64,000 bases of DNA from an uncultured Rhodocyclaceae bacterium (GTDB lineage Bacteria > Pseudomonadota > Gammaproteobacteria > Burkholderiales > Rhodocyclaceae). The DNA lies in contig OU015322.1 in assembly GCA_907163225.1 (NCBI GenBank), forward strand, positions 1,589,001 to 1,653,000, given 5' to 3'. The translations under genes were made by a program, and so were the position numbers. Under the pieces are notes generated by a model. It was not told where the DNA came from, did no database searches, and worked only from the letters and a program-made list of their open reading frames with translations. Within the stretch, counting starts at the first letter, position 1, and each line of letters begins with the position of its first letter. Positions 25,769 through 38,600 of this stretch are shown piece after piece.

Positions 25769-26998
25769 CTAAGCAGTTTGTGCCGCCGCGGCAGTCACGC
25801 GCCGTTGCGGAAAATTCATCGAGTTCGCCACCACCAGCCAGAGCAGTACCAGCCCGGTGCAAGCAGCAAAAACAGCATTATCGCCGAAATTCTGCGCGAC
25901 ATAACCTCCGGCAGCGCCGCCAACAAACAAGCCAAGCGCCTGCGTCGTGTTGTACACCCCGAGCGCAGCGCCCTTGGCGCTGGGCGGGGCGGTACGCGAG
26001 ACGAGCGAGGGCAGCGTGGCTTCGAGCACATTGAAGGCGACGAAGAAAAGCACCAGCCAGAGGGCCAGCGCCCACAGGCTGGCGCTGTAGATCAACAGGC
26101 CGGACTGCACGACGACGAGCAGCGCGATGGCGGCCAGGAAGATTGGCCGCATCTTGTCCTTGCGTTCGGCGGCGATGATGGCCGGGACCATGATGGCGAA
26201 CGAGAGCAGGACGGCCGGCAGGTAGACCTTCCAGTGCGAAGCGGCTTCCAGGCCGCCATGATTGACCAGGGCGTGCGGCAGGACGACGAACATGGCCATC
26301 TGCACCATGTGCAGCACGAAAATGCCGACGTTGAGGCGGATCAGGTCGGGGTCTAGCATGACCCGGCGCAGCGGCAGTTTTTCATGGCCGTGCGGCGGCG
26401 GCGCGGGGGGTACAGCCTTGATCAGCAGCACGATGGCGGCCAGGGCGAGGACGCCGGTCATAATGAACAGGCCGCCCATGCCGATCCAGCCGTAGAGGAT
26501 GGGTGCGCCGACCAGCGACAGCGCGAAGACGAGGCCGATCGAGGAGCCGATCATGGCCATGACTTTGGTCCGGTGCTCCTCGCGCGTCAGGTCGGCGGCC
26601 AGGGCCGTGACGGCGGCCGAAATCGCCCCGGCGCCCTGCAGCACGCGGCCAACGATGATCCATGTCATGTCCGGCGCCCAGGCGGCGACGAAGCTGCCCA
26701 GCGCGAAAATCACCAGGCCGACGACGATGACCTGCTTGCGCCCGAAAATATCGGAGGCGATGCCGTAGGGAATCTGGAAGAACGCCTGGGTTAGGCCGTA
26801 GGCGCCGAGGGCGAAACCGACGAGCGCCAGGTTGTCGCCGCCCGGGAGCGTTTTGGCATAGACCGAAAACACCGGCAGGATGAGGAACAGCCCGAGCATG
26901 CGCAGGGCGAAGATGGAGGCCAGGGAGGCGCCGGCGCGGCGTTCCTCGGGGCTCATGCGGTCGTTTTGGGTGGCCATGGTCGTTGGGTTTTGGTGCAT
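25769..26998 (-). CDS. MFS transporter, YajR-like
   Basis: A 409-residue transporter with 12 predicted helices. The cytoplasmic loop GIASDIFGRKQVIVVGLVIF is the MFS motif A. VGRVLQGAGAISAAVTALAADLTREEHR is the region between helices 4 and 5, typical of drug:H+ antiporters. The substrate is unknown. ATG 26998 has no clear SD; a later ATG at 26977 is possible. It sits upstream of ssb, a linkage common in betaproteobacteria. Confidence 0.88.
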   Translation of the reverse strand: MHQNPTTMATQNDRMSPEERRAGASLASIFALRMLGLFLILPVFSVYAKTLPGGDNLALVGFALGAYGLTQAFFQIPYGIASDIFGRKQVIVVGLVIFALGSFVAAWAPDMTWIIVGRVLQGAGAISAAVTALAADLTREEHRTKVMAMIGSSIGLVFALSLVGAPILYGWIGMGGLFIMTGVLALAAIVLLIKAVPPAPPPHGHEKLPLRRVMLDPDLIRLNVGIFVLHMVQMAMFVVLPHALVNHGGLEAASHWKVYLPAVLLSFAIMVPAIIAAERKDKMRPIFLAAIALLVVVQSGLLIYSASLWALALWLVLFFVAFNVLEATLPSLVSRTAPPSAKGAALGVYNTTQALGLFVGGAAGGYVAQNFGDNAVFAACTGLVLLWLVVANSMNFPQRRVTAAAAQTA

Positions 26999-27178
26999 TG
27001 CAGCGAAGAAATCATCTTAACAGATTGCCATCGCCGCACCCCGGTCGCCCGCGTTCTAACGATCGACCGGGCGCGGCGAGCGCAGGGTGCTCGCTGGCTC
27101 AGCGGCTCGGCTCCATCTTTCGGGCCAAAACATCGCGCCGACCCGGTACCATCTGCACCAGACCTTTCCTGGAACATC

Positions 27179-27934
27179 ATGACTATCGACTGGTTCATCC
27201 TCGCGCCCGCCGCGTTCTTCGCCGGCATGGTCGACGCCGTGGTTGGCGGCGGCGGCCTTATCCAGATTCCCGTTCTGCTCTCGGCATTTCCGCAAACGTC
27301 GATTCCGACCCTGTTCGGCACCAACAAGGTCTCGAGCATCGCCGGCACCTCCGCCGCATTGTGGCGCTACGCCCGCGCCGTCAAAATCCCCTGGGGCCTG
27401 GTCTTGCCGACGACTGCTACGGCACTGGTCGGAGCATGGATCGGCGCCGCCCTGGTCGCCTGGATTTCACGCGAAACCATGCGCCCGCTGGTCGTCATCC
27501 TGATGCTGATCGTCGCCATCTACACCTTCGTTCACAAGGATCTGGGGCAGGACGAGGCGCATGAACCGGCCGCTGGCGACGCCTTGCGGGGCGCGTGTTT
27601 CGGTCTCCTCATCGGCATCTACGACGGTTTCTTCGGCCCAGGCACCGGCAGTTTTCTGATCTTCGGTTTTGTCCGCCTGTTCGGCATGAGCTTTGTTCGT
27701 GCATCGGCCAGCGCAAAGGTCATCAACGTCGCCACCAATATTTCGGCCATCGGTTTTTTTGCCAGCCACGGCCCGATTCTGTGGACCGTCGGACTGGTCA
27801 TGGCCGCCTGCAATCTGGCTGGCGCCCAGATCGGCACACACCTTGCCTTGAAGCACGGCGCCGGATTCATCCGCAAAGCCTTCATCGGCGTCGTTGCCAT
27901 CCTGATCCTCAAGCAATTGAACGAGCTTTTCTGA
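27179..27934 (+). CDS. Sulfite exporter TauE/SafE-family permease (TSUP)
   Basis: A 251-residue membrane protein with 7-8 helices. The two repeat motifs AFFAGMVDAVVGGGGLIQIPVLL and FGLLIGIYDGFFGPGTGSFLIFGF are the TSUP signature. It probably exports or imports a small sulfur-containing or organic anion. ATG 27179 has GGAAC upstream. The extended frame upstream is not supported. Confidence 0.92.
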   Translation: MTIDWFILAPAAFFAGMVDAVVGGGGLIQIPVLLSAFPQTSIPTLFGTNKVSSIAGTSAALWRYARAVKIPWGLVLPTTATALVGAWIGAALVAWISRETMRPLVVILMLIVAIYTFVHKDLGQDEAHEPAAGDALRGACFGLLIGIYDGFFGPGTGSFLIFGFVRLFGMSFVRASASAKVINVATNISAIGFFASHGPILWTVGLVMAACNLAGAQIGTHLALKHGAGFIRKAFIGVVAILILKQLNELF

Positions 27935-27983
27935 CCCAGCCCTCGGCCCCGGCGCTGCAACTGTCGATAGTGGCGAGATACTG

Positions 27984-28013
27984 CGGTCAACCGGAAAATA
28001 CCGCGAAAATTTC
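27984..28013 (+). repeat. Dispersed CGGTCAAC motif, copy 7
   Basis: CGGTCAACCGGAAAATA then GAAAATTTC; intergenic, between the TSUP and band-7 genes. Consensus-like. Confidence 0.75.
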
Positions 28014-28081
28014 AATTTTCGTCGTCATTGGCGCGTCATCGGGCCGATGCTATGCTGGGCAAAATTCGGCTGGGAGAGAGC

Positions 28082-28957
28082 GTGAGCAACAACATCGAAG
28101 AGCGCGAAGCAGGCAGTGTTTCCGGCTGGCTGGCGTTGATTGTCTGGCTGGTGCTGTTCGGCGGTTCGCTGTGGCAAGTTGTGGGCAACATCGTGCTTTA
28201 CAACCGGCCGCCTGCGATGTTCGGCATGGTCGCGCTGCCCATCCTGGCTTTTCTCGCCAAGGGCTTCATCATCCTGCCGCCGAACATCGCCGCCGTCTTC
28301 ACCTTCTTTGGCCGCTACGCCGGCACCTTGCGCCAGGATGGTTTTTACTGGGTCAATCCGTTTTACCAACGCCAGCGCCTGTCGCTGCGGGTGCACAACA
28401 TCAATACGCCAACGCTGAAGGTCAATGACCGCGCCGGCAACCCGATCGAAGTCGGCGCCGTCGTCGTCTGGCGCGTCGCCGATACGGCCCGCGCTGCCTT
28501 CGATGTCGAAGATTACGCCGCCTACATCCTGATCCAGACCGAATCGGCCATCCGCGTCGTCGCCAGTGCCCGCTGGTACGACGGTGACGAACATGGCCAG
28601 CACTCGCTACGCGCCGATCTCGACAAGGTCGCCCAGGCCCTCTCCGACACTATTCAGGAACATGTTGCGCTAGCCGGACTGGAGATCATCGAGGCGCGCA
28701 TCGCACACCTCGCCTACGCCCCGGAAATCGCCAGCGCCATGCTCCGCCGCCAGCAGGCTCAGGCCGTCGTCGCAGCGCGCGGGCACATCGTCGAAGGTGC
28801 TGTCAGCATGGTTCGCCTGGCCATCGAGCAACTTGAGCGCGAAGGCGTCGTCAAACTGGGCGAAGCCGACCGCGTCCATCTGGTCGGCAATTTACTCACC
28901 GTACTGGTCTCGGATAACGAGACGCACCCGGTGATTTCGGTGGACAAGGCCGGCTAA
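28082..28957 (+). CDS. SPFH/band 7 domain protein
   Basis: A 291-residue membrane protein. Two hydrophobic segments (about 14-35, 48-66) precede a band-7/stomatin domain at about 70-240 (GTLRQDGFYWVNPFYQRQRLSLRV, NPIEVGAVVVWRVADTARAAFDVEDY). The C-terminal part is helical with RRQQAQAVVAARGHIVEGAV. Members build membrane microdomain scaffolds, often with a protease partner; none lies next to it. GTG 28082 is chosen because GGGAGAG is right before it; ATG 28052 lacks an SD. Confidence 0.88.
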   Translation: MSNNIEEREAGSVSGWLALIVWLVLFGGSLWQVVGNIVLYNRPPAMFGMVALPILAFLAKGFIILPPNIAAVFTFFGRYAGTLRQDGFYWVNPFYQRQRLSLRVHNINTPTLKVNDRAGNPIEVGAVVVWRVADTARAAFDVEDYAAYILIQTESAIRVVASARWYDGDEHGQHSLRADLDKVAQALSDTIQEHVALAGLEIIEARIAHLAYAPEIASAMLRRQQAQAVVAARGHIVEGAVSMVRLAIEQLEREGVVKLGEADRVHLVGNLLTVLVSDNETHPVISVDKAG

Positions 28958-28970
28958 ATGCCGGCCAGGC

Positions 28971-29804
28971 TCACATGTCGCGGCTACCCCGGCAGGCAGG
29001 GAAGCTCGTGCAGCCCCAGAAAACCTGCCCGGACTGCTTCCCCAGCGGCGCCACACGCGGCATCATCGCCTTGCCGCAGTTAGGACAAGCCGGCGGTACC
29101 TGATCATCCCGCCGCCGTGAAAATGCCGGCGAAATCGTCATGTCGCTCCCGCTGACCAGCAACGTCCGCAAGGATTCGGCTGGCACCAGGCGAATCGAGC
29201 GGCCCAAGGCCAGCACTCGTGCCTCGTCAGAAAACTTTCCGGAGGTCACAATAAAACCACCGACGGCCCGTTCGGTACTGATCGCAAGATAGAGTTCGCG
29301 CACTGACCCGACGTCCACCTTCGATTCCCGCCAATGCCGGCACTGCACCAGATAGCGGTCGCGTCCCATGAACAGCTCAAGATCGACGCCGCGACTTGAC
29401 TGAGTCCCCGAACGATCAACCACCAGATATCCCTCGCGCCGAAATGCCTTGGCGACCAACGCATAAAATTCGTCCCAGCCCATGCGCTCCAAGGCATCCG
29501 GCTCCGCACCCGGCTTTTCGTCAGGCAGCATTTTTTGCGGGCGGCGCCGACGCGCAAGGAAAACCACGGCAGCCACCAAGACCGCCCCGGGCAGGAGAAA
29601 CTGGAAAACCTCGATCATCAGAATCCATGCGCCCGACAAGGGAATACTCCGGAAAGCATCAGGCCCAACAGCAATCGCCTGCACGCTTGTCCAATGGCGT
29701 TGCCAAGCCAAAGCCAGGGTGACCAGGACAAGCCCGATCAGCCAGGAAAAACGGGAAACGAAATTTGTCACCCGCATGTCAGACGAGCACGATTGCCTTG
29801 CCAT
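28971..29804 (-). CDS. Membrane-anchored Mrr-like nuclease with a C-terminal zinc finger
   Basis: A protein of about 277 residues. Two transmembrane helices lie at about 16-33 and 55-82 (SWLIGLVLVTLALA; FLLPGAVLVAAVVFLA). The restriction-endonuclease-like core is WDEFYALVAKAFRREGYLVV, RGVDLELFMGRDRYLVQCRHW, with Asp and Gln-Cys-Arg in the PD-(D/E)XK positions. A topoisomerase-type zinc ribbon follows (PACPNCGKAMMPR...FWGCTSFPACRGSRDM). Start uncertain (29831, 29804 or 29777). It may cut modified or foreign DNA at the membrane; that is inference. Confidence 0.8.
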   Translation of the reverse strand: MARQSCSSDMRVTNFVSRFSWLIGLVLVTLALAWQRHWTSVQAIAVGPDAFRSIPLSGAWILMIEVFQFLLPGAVLVAAVVFLARRRRPQKMLPDEKPGAEPDALERMGWDEFYALVAKAFRREGYLVVDRSGTQSSRGVDLELFMGRDRYLVQCRHWRESKVDVGSVRELYLAISTERAVGGFIVTSGKFSDEARVLALGRSIRLVPAESLRTLLVSGSDMTISPAFSRRRDDQVPPACPNCGKAMMPRVAPLGKQSGQVFWGCTSFPACRGSRDM

Positions 29805-29892
29805 GAAAGCCCGAAAAAATTTCAAAAGCATATTCTGATGGCAATTTGATAGACCGGCAAGGCTCTTTGTGTCGAGCGGGATACGAAAATTC

Positions 29893-29922
29893 TCGAATTT
29901 ACGAAATATTTCCGGTTGACCG
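29893..29922 (-). repeat. Dispersed CGGTCAAC motif, copy 8
   Basis: Minus strand CGGTCAACCGGAAATAT then TAAATTC; upstream of the Mrr-like nuclease gene. Confidence 0.75.
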
Positions 29923-30011
29923 CAGACCTTCCGCTTGAACACAATCGTCATACTCGAAACAACTAGGCGCAGCTATACTTCGCGCACCGTCTCCGATTCA
30001 AAGGCTTGATC

Positions 30012-30869
30012 ATGCGTTTCACTCCACTGTTGTTTTCCCTTGCCGCATGCGCCCTTCCCGGCCTTGCCTCCGCTACGTCCAACGCACCCAGCCTGCTGGT
30101 ACCCGCCTATTTTTACCCGGAGGCGGCCGGTGCCAAGGAATGGGCTCGCCTGACGGCGGCGGCCAGCCAGGTTTCCGTTACAGCGATCATCAACCCCGAT
30201 TCCGGTGCGGGCAGCGCCTACGATCCAACCTACGCCCAGGCAGTCATCGATTTCAAGTCAGCTGGCGGCAAAGTGCTGGGTTATGTCAGCACCAACTGGG
30301 GCCAGCGCGACTTGCAAGCGGTTAAATCGGACATCGACAACTACGCCAACTGGTATCCGGTCGACGGTCTGTTTTTTGACGAATCCGGCGAAAACGCAAG
30401 CGAGCTGGGCTATTTCACGACCGTTGCAAACTACGCCCGCCAGAGCAAACCGGGGGCAACGCTCATCGCCAATCCGGGTACGGTTCCGAACGAGGCTTAC
30501 ATGGCCCTCTTCAATAGCGTCGTTGTCTATGAAAACCCGGCCAGCAAGCTTTCTGCTTACGTACCCCCCGCCTACCTGACGAAGTACAGCGCCGACCATT
30601 TCGGCATGCTGGTACTCAACGGCAGCCAAGCTGTCATGGAACAGCAGGTCGCTTTCGCAGCCAGCAACAATCTTGGCTACGTCTACGTCAATGATCGCCC
30701 GGTTCGAGCCAACGAATGGAGCGCCCTGCCCGCTTACTGGGATGCCGAGGTCGCTGCCGTCAAACTGCTGAGTGCGGTTCCGGAGCCCGAGCAATATGCC
30801 ATGCTGCTGGCCGGATTGGGGCTGGTGGCCGGCGCGGCCCGTCGGCAGCGCGCCAAGAAACACGGCTGA
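30012..30869 (+). CDS. PEP-CTERM-anchored Spherulin-4/GH114-like protein
   Basis: A 285-residue secreted protein. The signal peptide (LLFSLAACALPGLASA) is followed by a TIM-barrel-like domain of the spherulation-specific family 4 type (SLLVPAYFYPEAAGAKEWARL, VDGLFFDESGENASELGYF, GATLIANPGTVPNEAY). The acidic pair in FFDES may be catalytic. The C-terminus is a PEP-CTERM sorting tail: VPEPEQYAMLLAGLGL then AARRQRAKK. Such proteins are trimmed by exosortase and exported, often with exopolysaccharide. No exosortase gene is in this window. Confidence 0.85.
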   Translation: MRFTPLLFSLAACALPGLASATSNAPSLLVPAYFYPEAAGAKEWARLTAAASQVSVTAIINPDSGAGSAYDPTYAQAVIDFKSAGGKVLGYVSTNWGQRDLQAVKSDIDNYANWYPVDGLFFDESGENASELGYFTTVANYARQSKPGATLIANPGTVPNEAYMALFNSVVVYENPASKLSAYVPPAYLTKYSADHFGMLVLNGSQAVMEQQVAFAASNNLGYVYVNDRPVRANEWSALPAYWDAEVAAVKLLSAVPEPEQYAMLLAGLGLVAGAARRQRAKKHG

Positions 30870-30930
30870 TCACCGCACTGAAATCATTCCGCGCCTTGGC
30901 GGAGGCTTGATTTTGATTCAGCCATCAACG

Positions 30931-30956
30931 AAGCCGGGGACAACCCGGCTTTTTTG
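30931..30956 (+). terminator. Terminator after the PEP-CTERM gene
   Basis: GCCGGG and CCCGGC pair around GACAA, followed directly by TTTTTT. It ends 40 bases before the uvrA ATG. Confidence 0.8.
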
Positions 30957-30995
30957 CGTATAGTTTCCCCTTCCCCAAACACAGAAAAAACGGCG

Positions 30996-33817
<2,822 letters not shown>

Positions 33818-33821
<4 letters not shown>

Positions 33822-34192
33822 ATGACGCCGCCGGATTCAAGGGCAAGAAAGGGCTCACCCGGCTGATCAACGCCCTTGGCTACTCACGTGACGGCCTGCG
33901 TGCCGCCTGGAAAAACGAGGCGGCATTCCGCGAAGAAATCCTGCTCGCCGCGATCGCTATCCCGCTTGCCCTGTTTTTGGCCAAAAACGGCGTTGACCGC
34001 GCATTGATGATCGGCAGCATCATCCTGATTCTCATCGTCGAAATTCTCAATTCGGCCGTTGAGGCAGTCGTCGACAAAGCGTCTCCCGAAAAAAGCGAAC
34101 TGGCCAAGCGGGCGAAGGACATGGGCAGCGCTGCCGTGCTATTGAGTCTGCTCAACGCAGTGGCGATCTGGGCCTGTATTCTTTGGCCTTAA
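33818..34192 (+). CDS. dgkA: Diacylglycerol kinase
   Basis: A 124-residue three-helix membrane kinase that recycles diacylglycerol to phosphatidic acid. [29 protein letters not shown] and [17 protein letters not shown] are the DgkA signatures. ATG 33818 has AGGA upstream and overlaps the uvrA stop. Its TAA overlaps the stop of the convergent GGDEF gene by four bases (TTAA). Confidence 0.96.
33972..33999 (-). repeat. Dispersed CGGTCAAC motif in dgkA
   Basis: Minus strand CGGTCAACGCCGTTTTT then CCAAAAACAG. Confidence 0.55.
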
Positions 34193-35493
34193 GCCGGCCC
34201 TGATGCGTTTCCTGCATCGTTGGTGGCCGTTGGCCCGCCGCTAATGACGACGCGGTTGCGACCCAGGCGCTTGGCTTCGTAGAGCGCTTCATCTGCCCGC
34301 TTGAGGGCGATTTCGATCGGGCATTCGCTGGCATCGGCCAGCCCCATGCTGACGGTGGCCTTGACCTTGCGGCCGTCGGGCAAGCCGACTTCCATCTCGG
34401 CGCAGCGCACCCGCAGGCGATCAGCCAGTTTTTCCGTATCCGCAGGGCTGATTTCCGGGAAGAGGAAGGCGAATTCTTCGCCGCCATAGCGACAAACGAG
34501 ATCGGATTGCCGCAAGGCATCCTGCACCAAGCCGGAAAAAGCGCGCAGCACCGCATCGCCCGCCGCGTGACCGTAGGTATCGTTGAGCTTCTTGAAAAAA
34601 TCGAGGTCGGCCATGGCCACCGTGACCGGTCGCCGATAGCGCTGAGCACGCTGCAACTCGACTTCGGCTGACTCCATGAAATGCCGGCGGTTCGTGAGAC
34701 CGGTCAGGCCATCCTTGTTGGCGAGATTTTCCAGTACCTGACGGGCGTCATCGTTCTGGATCAACAAGGCATGGTGCTCCCGAATGGACTCTTCAACCGC
34801 CTGTATTTCAAGCATCACGGAGGCCCTGAACTCCGGAGCAGGGCGGTCGGCACTGAGGGTTGAGAGTGCCTTTTCGATGCGCTGGAGGGGATAAATCAGG
34901 TGGCGCCGGACAAGAACCATGAAGGCAAGCAGAAACAGGCCGACCAGCAGCAGCACGATCATCAGCTTGTAGCGAGCCAACTTCATGGCAGTCGATGCAA
35001 CATTGAGATCGACGGTCGCAAGATTGATGCCCTGGTTCGCCACCTCATCTACCTGCGCACTCAGGCGCCTTGCCAGCCCTTGCCATTCCTCGTATCGCCC
35101 AAGCGGGCGGCGCTCGTCACTGACCGAACGCCGTACAACGTCGCCCAGAAACAGTTCCGTTTCACGCGCCAGCTGAGCCGCCCCGGGATGGTCAAGAATG
35201 CTGGGATGACTGGCGATCAAGGTGACCACAAACATTGACTGCTGACGAGGGGCTGGCGAACTGACAGCAAAAATACGCTCCCCTTCCTGGCGAAGTTTCT
35301 CGATGTTCCTCGACAGCTGCTGGTAGCGAATGATCTCCGGCACGGTCTGCTGCTGCAGTCTGTCGTTGGCCTCGATCACGCGTTGCTGATCCAGAGCGAG
35401 CTGGACAACCGCCGTGCCAAAGGCGAGCACGAAGATTGATGCCAGCAGGGCAAAAGCCCGGCCGGCCTGCATTCCCTTGGCCGGCTTGATCAA
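34189..35493 (-). CDS. Membrane diguanylate cyclase (GGDEF)
   Basis: A 434-residue protein. Transmembrane helices at about 13-32 and 176-196 flank a helical periplasmic sensor. The GGDEF domain is catalytically complete: YGGEEFAFLFPE at about 336-347 (GGEEF), with an intact product-inhibition site RQSD five residues before it. It makes cyclic di-GMP. TTG 35493 is chosen because GGAGG lies six bases before it, while the ATG at 35472 has its SD too close. The signal is unknown. Confidence 0.93.
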   Translation of the reverse strand: MIKPAKGMQAGRAFALLASIFVLAFGTAVVQLALDQQRVIEANDRLQQQTVPEIIRYQQLSRNIEKLRQEGERIFAVSSPAPRQQSMFVVTLIASHPSILDHPGAAQLARETELFLGDVVRRSVSDERRPLGRYEEWQGLARRLSAQVDEVANQGINLATVDLNVASTAMKLARYKLMIVLLLVGLFLLAFMVLVRRHLIYPLQRIEKALSTLSADRPAPEFRASVMLEIQAVEESIREHHALLIQNDDARQVLENLANKDGLTGLTNRRHFMESAEVELQRAQRYRRPVTVAMADLDFFKKLNDTYGHAAGDAVLRAFSGLVQDALRQSDLVCRYGGEEFAFLFPEISPADTEKLADRLRVRCAEMEVGLPDGRKVKATVSMGLADASECPIEIALKRADEALYEAKRLGRNRVVISGGPTATNDAGNASGPA

Positions 35494-35654
35494 ATCAGGC
35501 CTCCGGAAACACGGCAGCGCGACAACGAAACCAGACCAGCGGACATTAACTCACTCAAAACGGCAGATAGCGCCAAATGGTTCGATCATACGGCTCATTT
35601 GGCCAGTTGCGTAAAATGCCAAACAGATAGCGCCGCAAATTGCGGAAAATGTTA

Positions 35655-38600
35655 CTACAACGCACTTCCCTCGCAAGAAATTTCCACAAGGCGCCCCTGC
35701 AGCGGAAAGAAAACTGCCAGACGCAGCGGCAACGGCTCATCGGCGAACAGGCTGGCATAGCGTTCGAGTTGCGGCCGATAGCTCAGCGCGCGGGCAGGCA
35801 ATTCATCCTCCGGAATGCGCACGGTTTTGTAGTCGACAATCCAGCGACAACCCTCGGCCACAAAAACCCGGTCGATGATGTGATTGGCCGCCACGTTGCC
35901 GTCCGTGCTGCTCCAGGCCTGCTCGGCGGCGGCTTCGGGGTGATCGGCCAGCACCCAGCGGCCGATTGCCGAATCCAGGGTGTTGCCCAATGCCGCCACG
36001 ACTTCGCCGGCCCCGCTCGCGGCTTCTGCTTCGCCGTGGCCTTGGGCATGCAACCAGCGCCGGTACGTCGGCTGCAAGGCGGCCACTCTTGCGGTCGACC
36101 AGCTTTCCAGGCCATTTTTTGCAATGATTTCCAGACAGCGGTGCACCAGCGTGCCGACCGAGGCTTCCAGCGACAGGCCGCTTTCGGCTTCATCAAGATC
36201 GAGCGGATTGTCAGCCCGGCGCATGCCTTCAGGAATTTGGCGCAGCCCGTCCGGCAGGGCAATGTGGCGCAGGCGCACCAGCGGCGGCACGAAGCTGGCG
36301 GGATCAATGCCGGTTGATACCGGCGCTACCGCTTCGCTGTCGGACAGCGCCGCAGCGAAGACCGGCTGGGCGACGCCCGGCCAGAGCAGTTTGAGCAGCG
36401 TTCCATTGGCCGGCGCTTTCAGGCCATCATCCATTTTCTCGTCAGCCGCCGCAACGCCGACCAGGTGCAGCTTGCGAATGGCGCGCGTGGCGGCCACGTA
36501 GAGCAGCCGTTCGTTCTCGTGCGCGGCGCGTTCGGTCTCGAGTTTTTTCAGGTAGTCGTAGGCAGTCGGTTCGCCATCGGCAGAGCCTTTCTGCTTCATC
36601 GGCGCGACCAGCAGGTGTTCGTCACCATCGGCGCCGGCCACTTCGTCCCACAACAGCAGGCTGCTTTCATTTGCGCCGGTTTCACGATGCAAACCGGGCA
36701 GGATCACCGTGTCGAACTCAAGGCCTTTGGATTTGTGCACGGTCATCATCTGCACCGCATCGCCCAGCGGATCGGACGGCGCATAGAGCTCGGCGGCGTG
36801 GGCAGTCAGCGTTTCGGCGCTGAGATTGCGGCTGGCCACCAGCTTGTCGACCAGCGTGAAAAATGCATCGACGTCCTTCAGCGCCTCCGGCGCCTCCAGG
36901 CAACGCGGCCCGCCGAGCATCAGCCAGACGCCTTCCAGCCAGCGCCGCGGATGCTGGCGAGAGCGCCCGGCAAAGGCCAGTCGCAAAACCTCGCGGACAT
37001 GCGTCAGGCGCTGGCGGCCATCGGCGGAGAGGCAGGCGGTGCGCGCATCGTCCTGCATCAACTGCCAGATCGTCGACTTCTTGTCATCGGCCGCCAGCGC
37101 GTGCAAGTCGGCCAGTTTCAGGCCGCACCAAGGCGCGCGCAGCAGGGCCAGCCAATGCACGCGGTCGGCGCGGTGATGCAAGGCGCGGAACAGGGTGAGC
37201 AAATCCTGCACATGCTGGCGACCATCCAGCCCTTCGATATCGACGGCCTGAAAACGCAGACCCGGCGCGCTGCGGCGAATTTCGGCGACGAGCGCATCGA
37301 GGTGGCGGCGAGCACGAACCAGCACGGCGATGCGCTCCTCCGGCGCTTCCTTGCGCGCCTGCTGGATGATGGCCAGCACGCGGCCAGCCTCTTCTGCACT
37401 GGCGTCAGCACCTTCGCGCGCAATGACCGGGTGCACGAGCACGCCGCTATCCGTCCGCGCCGGTCGCGTGGCGGCTGATTCGGCGTAGCGCACGGCACCG
37501 GCCTCGGGGCTGTCCTCCGGAGGGAAGATGCTCGGGAAGGCCGTATTGACCCAATCGACAATGCCCGGATACGACCGGTTGTTGCGGAACAGGCGCAGGT
37601 GGCCGAGGCTGATGTCGCCGATGCCGCGCTCGCGGACGCGCAGGAACAGCCCGACGTCGGCCTTGCGAAAGCGGTAGATTGACTGCATCGGATCGCCAAC
37701 AACGAACAGCGTCCGGCCGTCGTCCGGCATCCAGCCACGCGTCAGTTTTTCGATCAGGCCAACCTGGCTCGGGCTGGTGTCCTGGAATTCATCGACCAGC
37801 AGGTGGCGGATGCGGTAATCGAGGGCCTGCGCCAGATCGGTCGGCGCTTCGTCATCACCCAGCGCCAGCCCGGCGCGAGCCGCGATTTCGATGAAATCAA
37901 CTTCGCCGGCTTCCTGAAAGGCCAGCCACAGTTGCCCAGCGGCCAACCGGAGCAGCCGTGAGAAGCATTCGACGGTGGCCCATTCGCCATCGCTCAATTC
38001 CGGGCGCGGCAGCTTGACCAGCATGGCCAGCATATCTTCCAGCCCGGCCACGCCGCGCAGGTCGGCGAGCAGTTCGAGCATGGCTTTTTTCTGGTCACCG
38101 AATTCCTTGTCGGCCGGGAAGCCGATGCGTTTATCGACCGTCTTGCGCAAAGTGCCGGTGCCGGTCATCAATAAGGCGGCCACCGCCTGCCAGCGCGGCA
38201 AATCGGCGATTGTTACGGTCAACCGGAAATTCCAGTCAAAAATGGCATCCAGCGTTCCCGGCACATTGGCCGCCGCAAAGCGCGCCAGCGGCATGAGCAG
38301 GCTTTGCACGCGAGCATCAAGCAGGCCGCCAACCGCCGCCAGATCGCGCTCGATCAGCGCTGCGAAGCCGGCCTCAACCTCCGCCTTCATCGCCCCGCTT
38401 TCAATGCGCGAAGCGTGATGCAGCCACTGATCACGCCGGCCGAGCATGGCGATCAGCAGCTTTTCCAGCCGCCCGGCGTTGTTGTCCATGAAGGCCAGCG
38501 CCTCCGCCACCACCTCGGCGTCGTCACCGCCTGCCTCAACCATTTCCAGCGTCCGCCGCGCCGCCGTCGCGTAATGCGCCTCGGCATCCTCGCTGACGCC

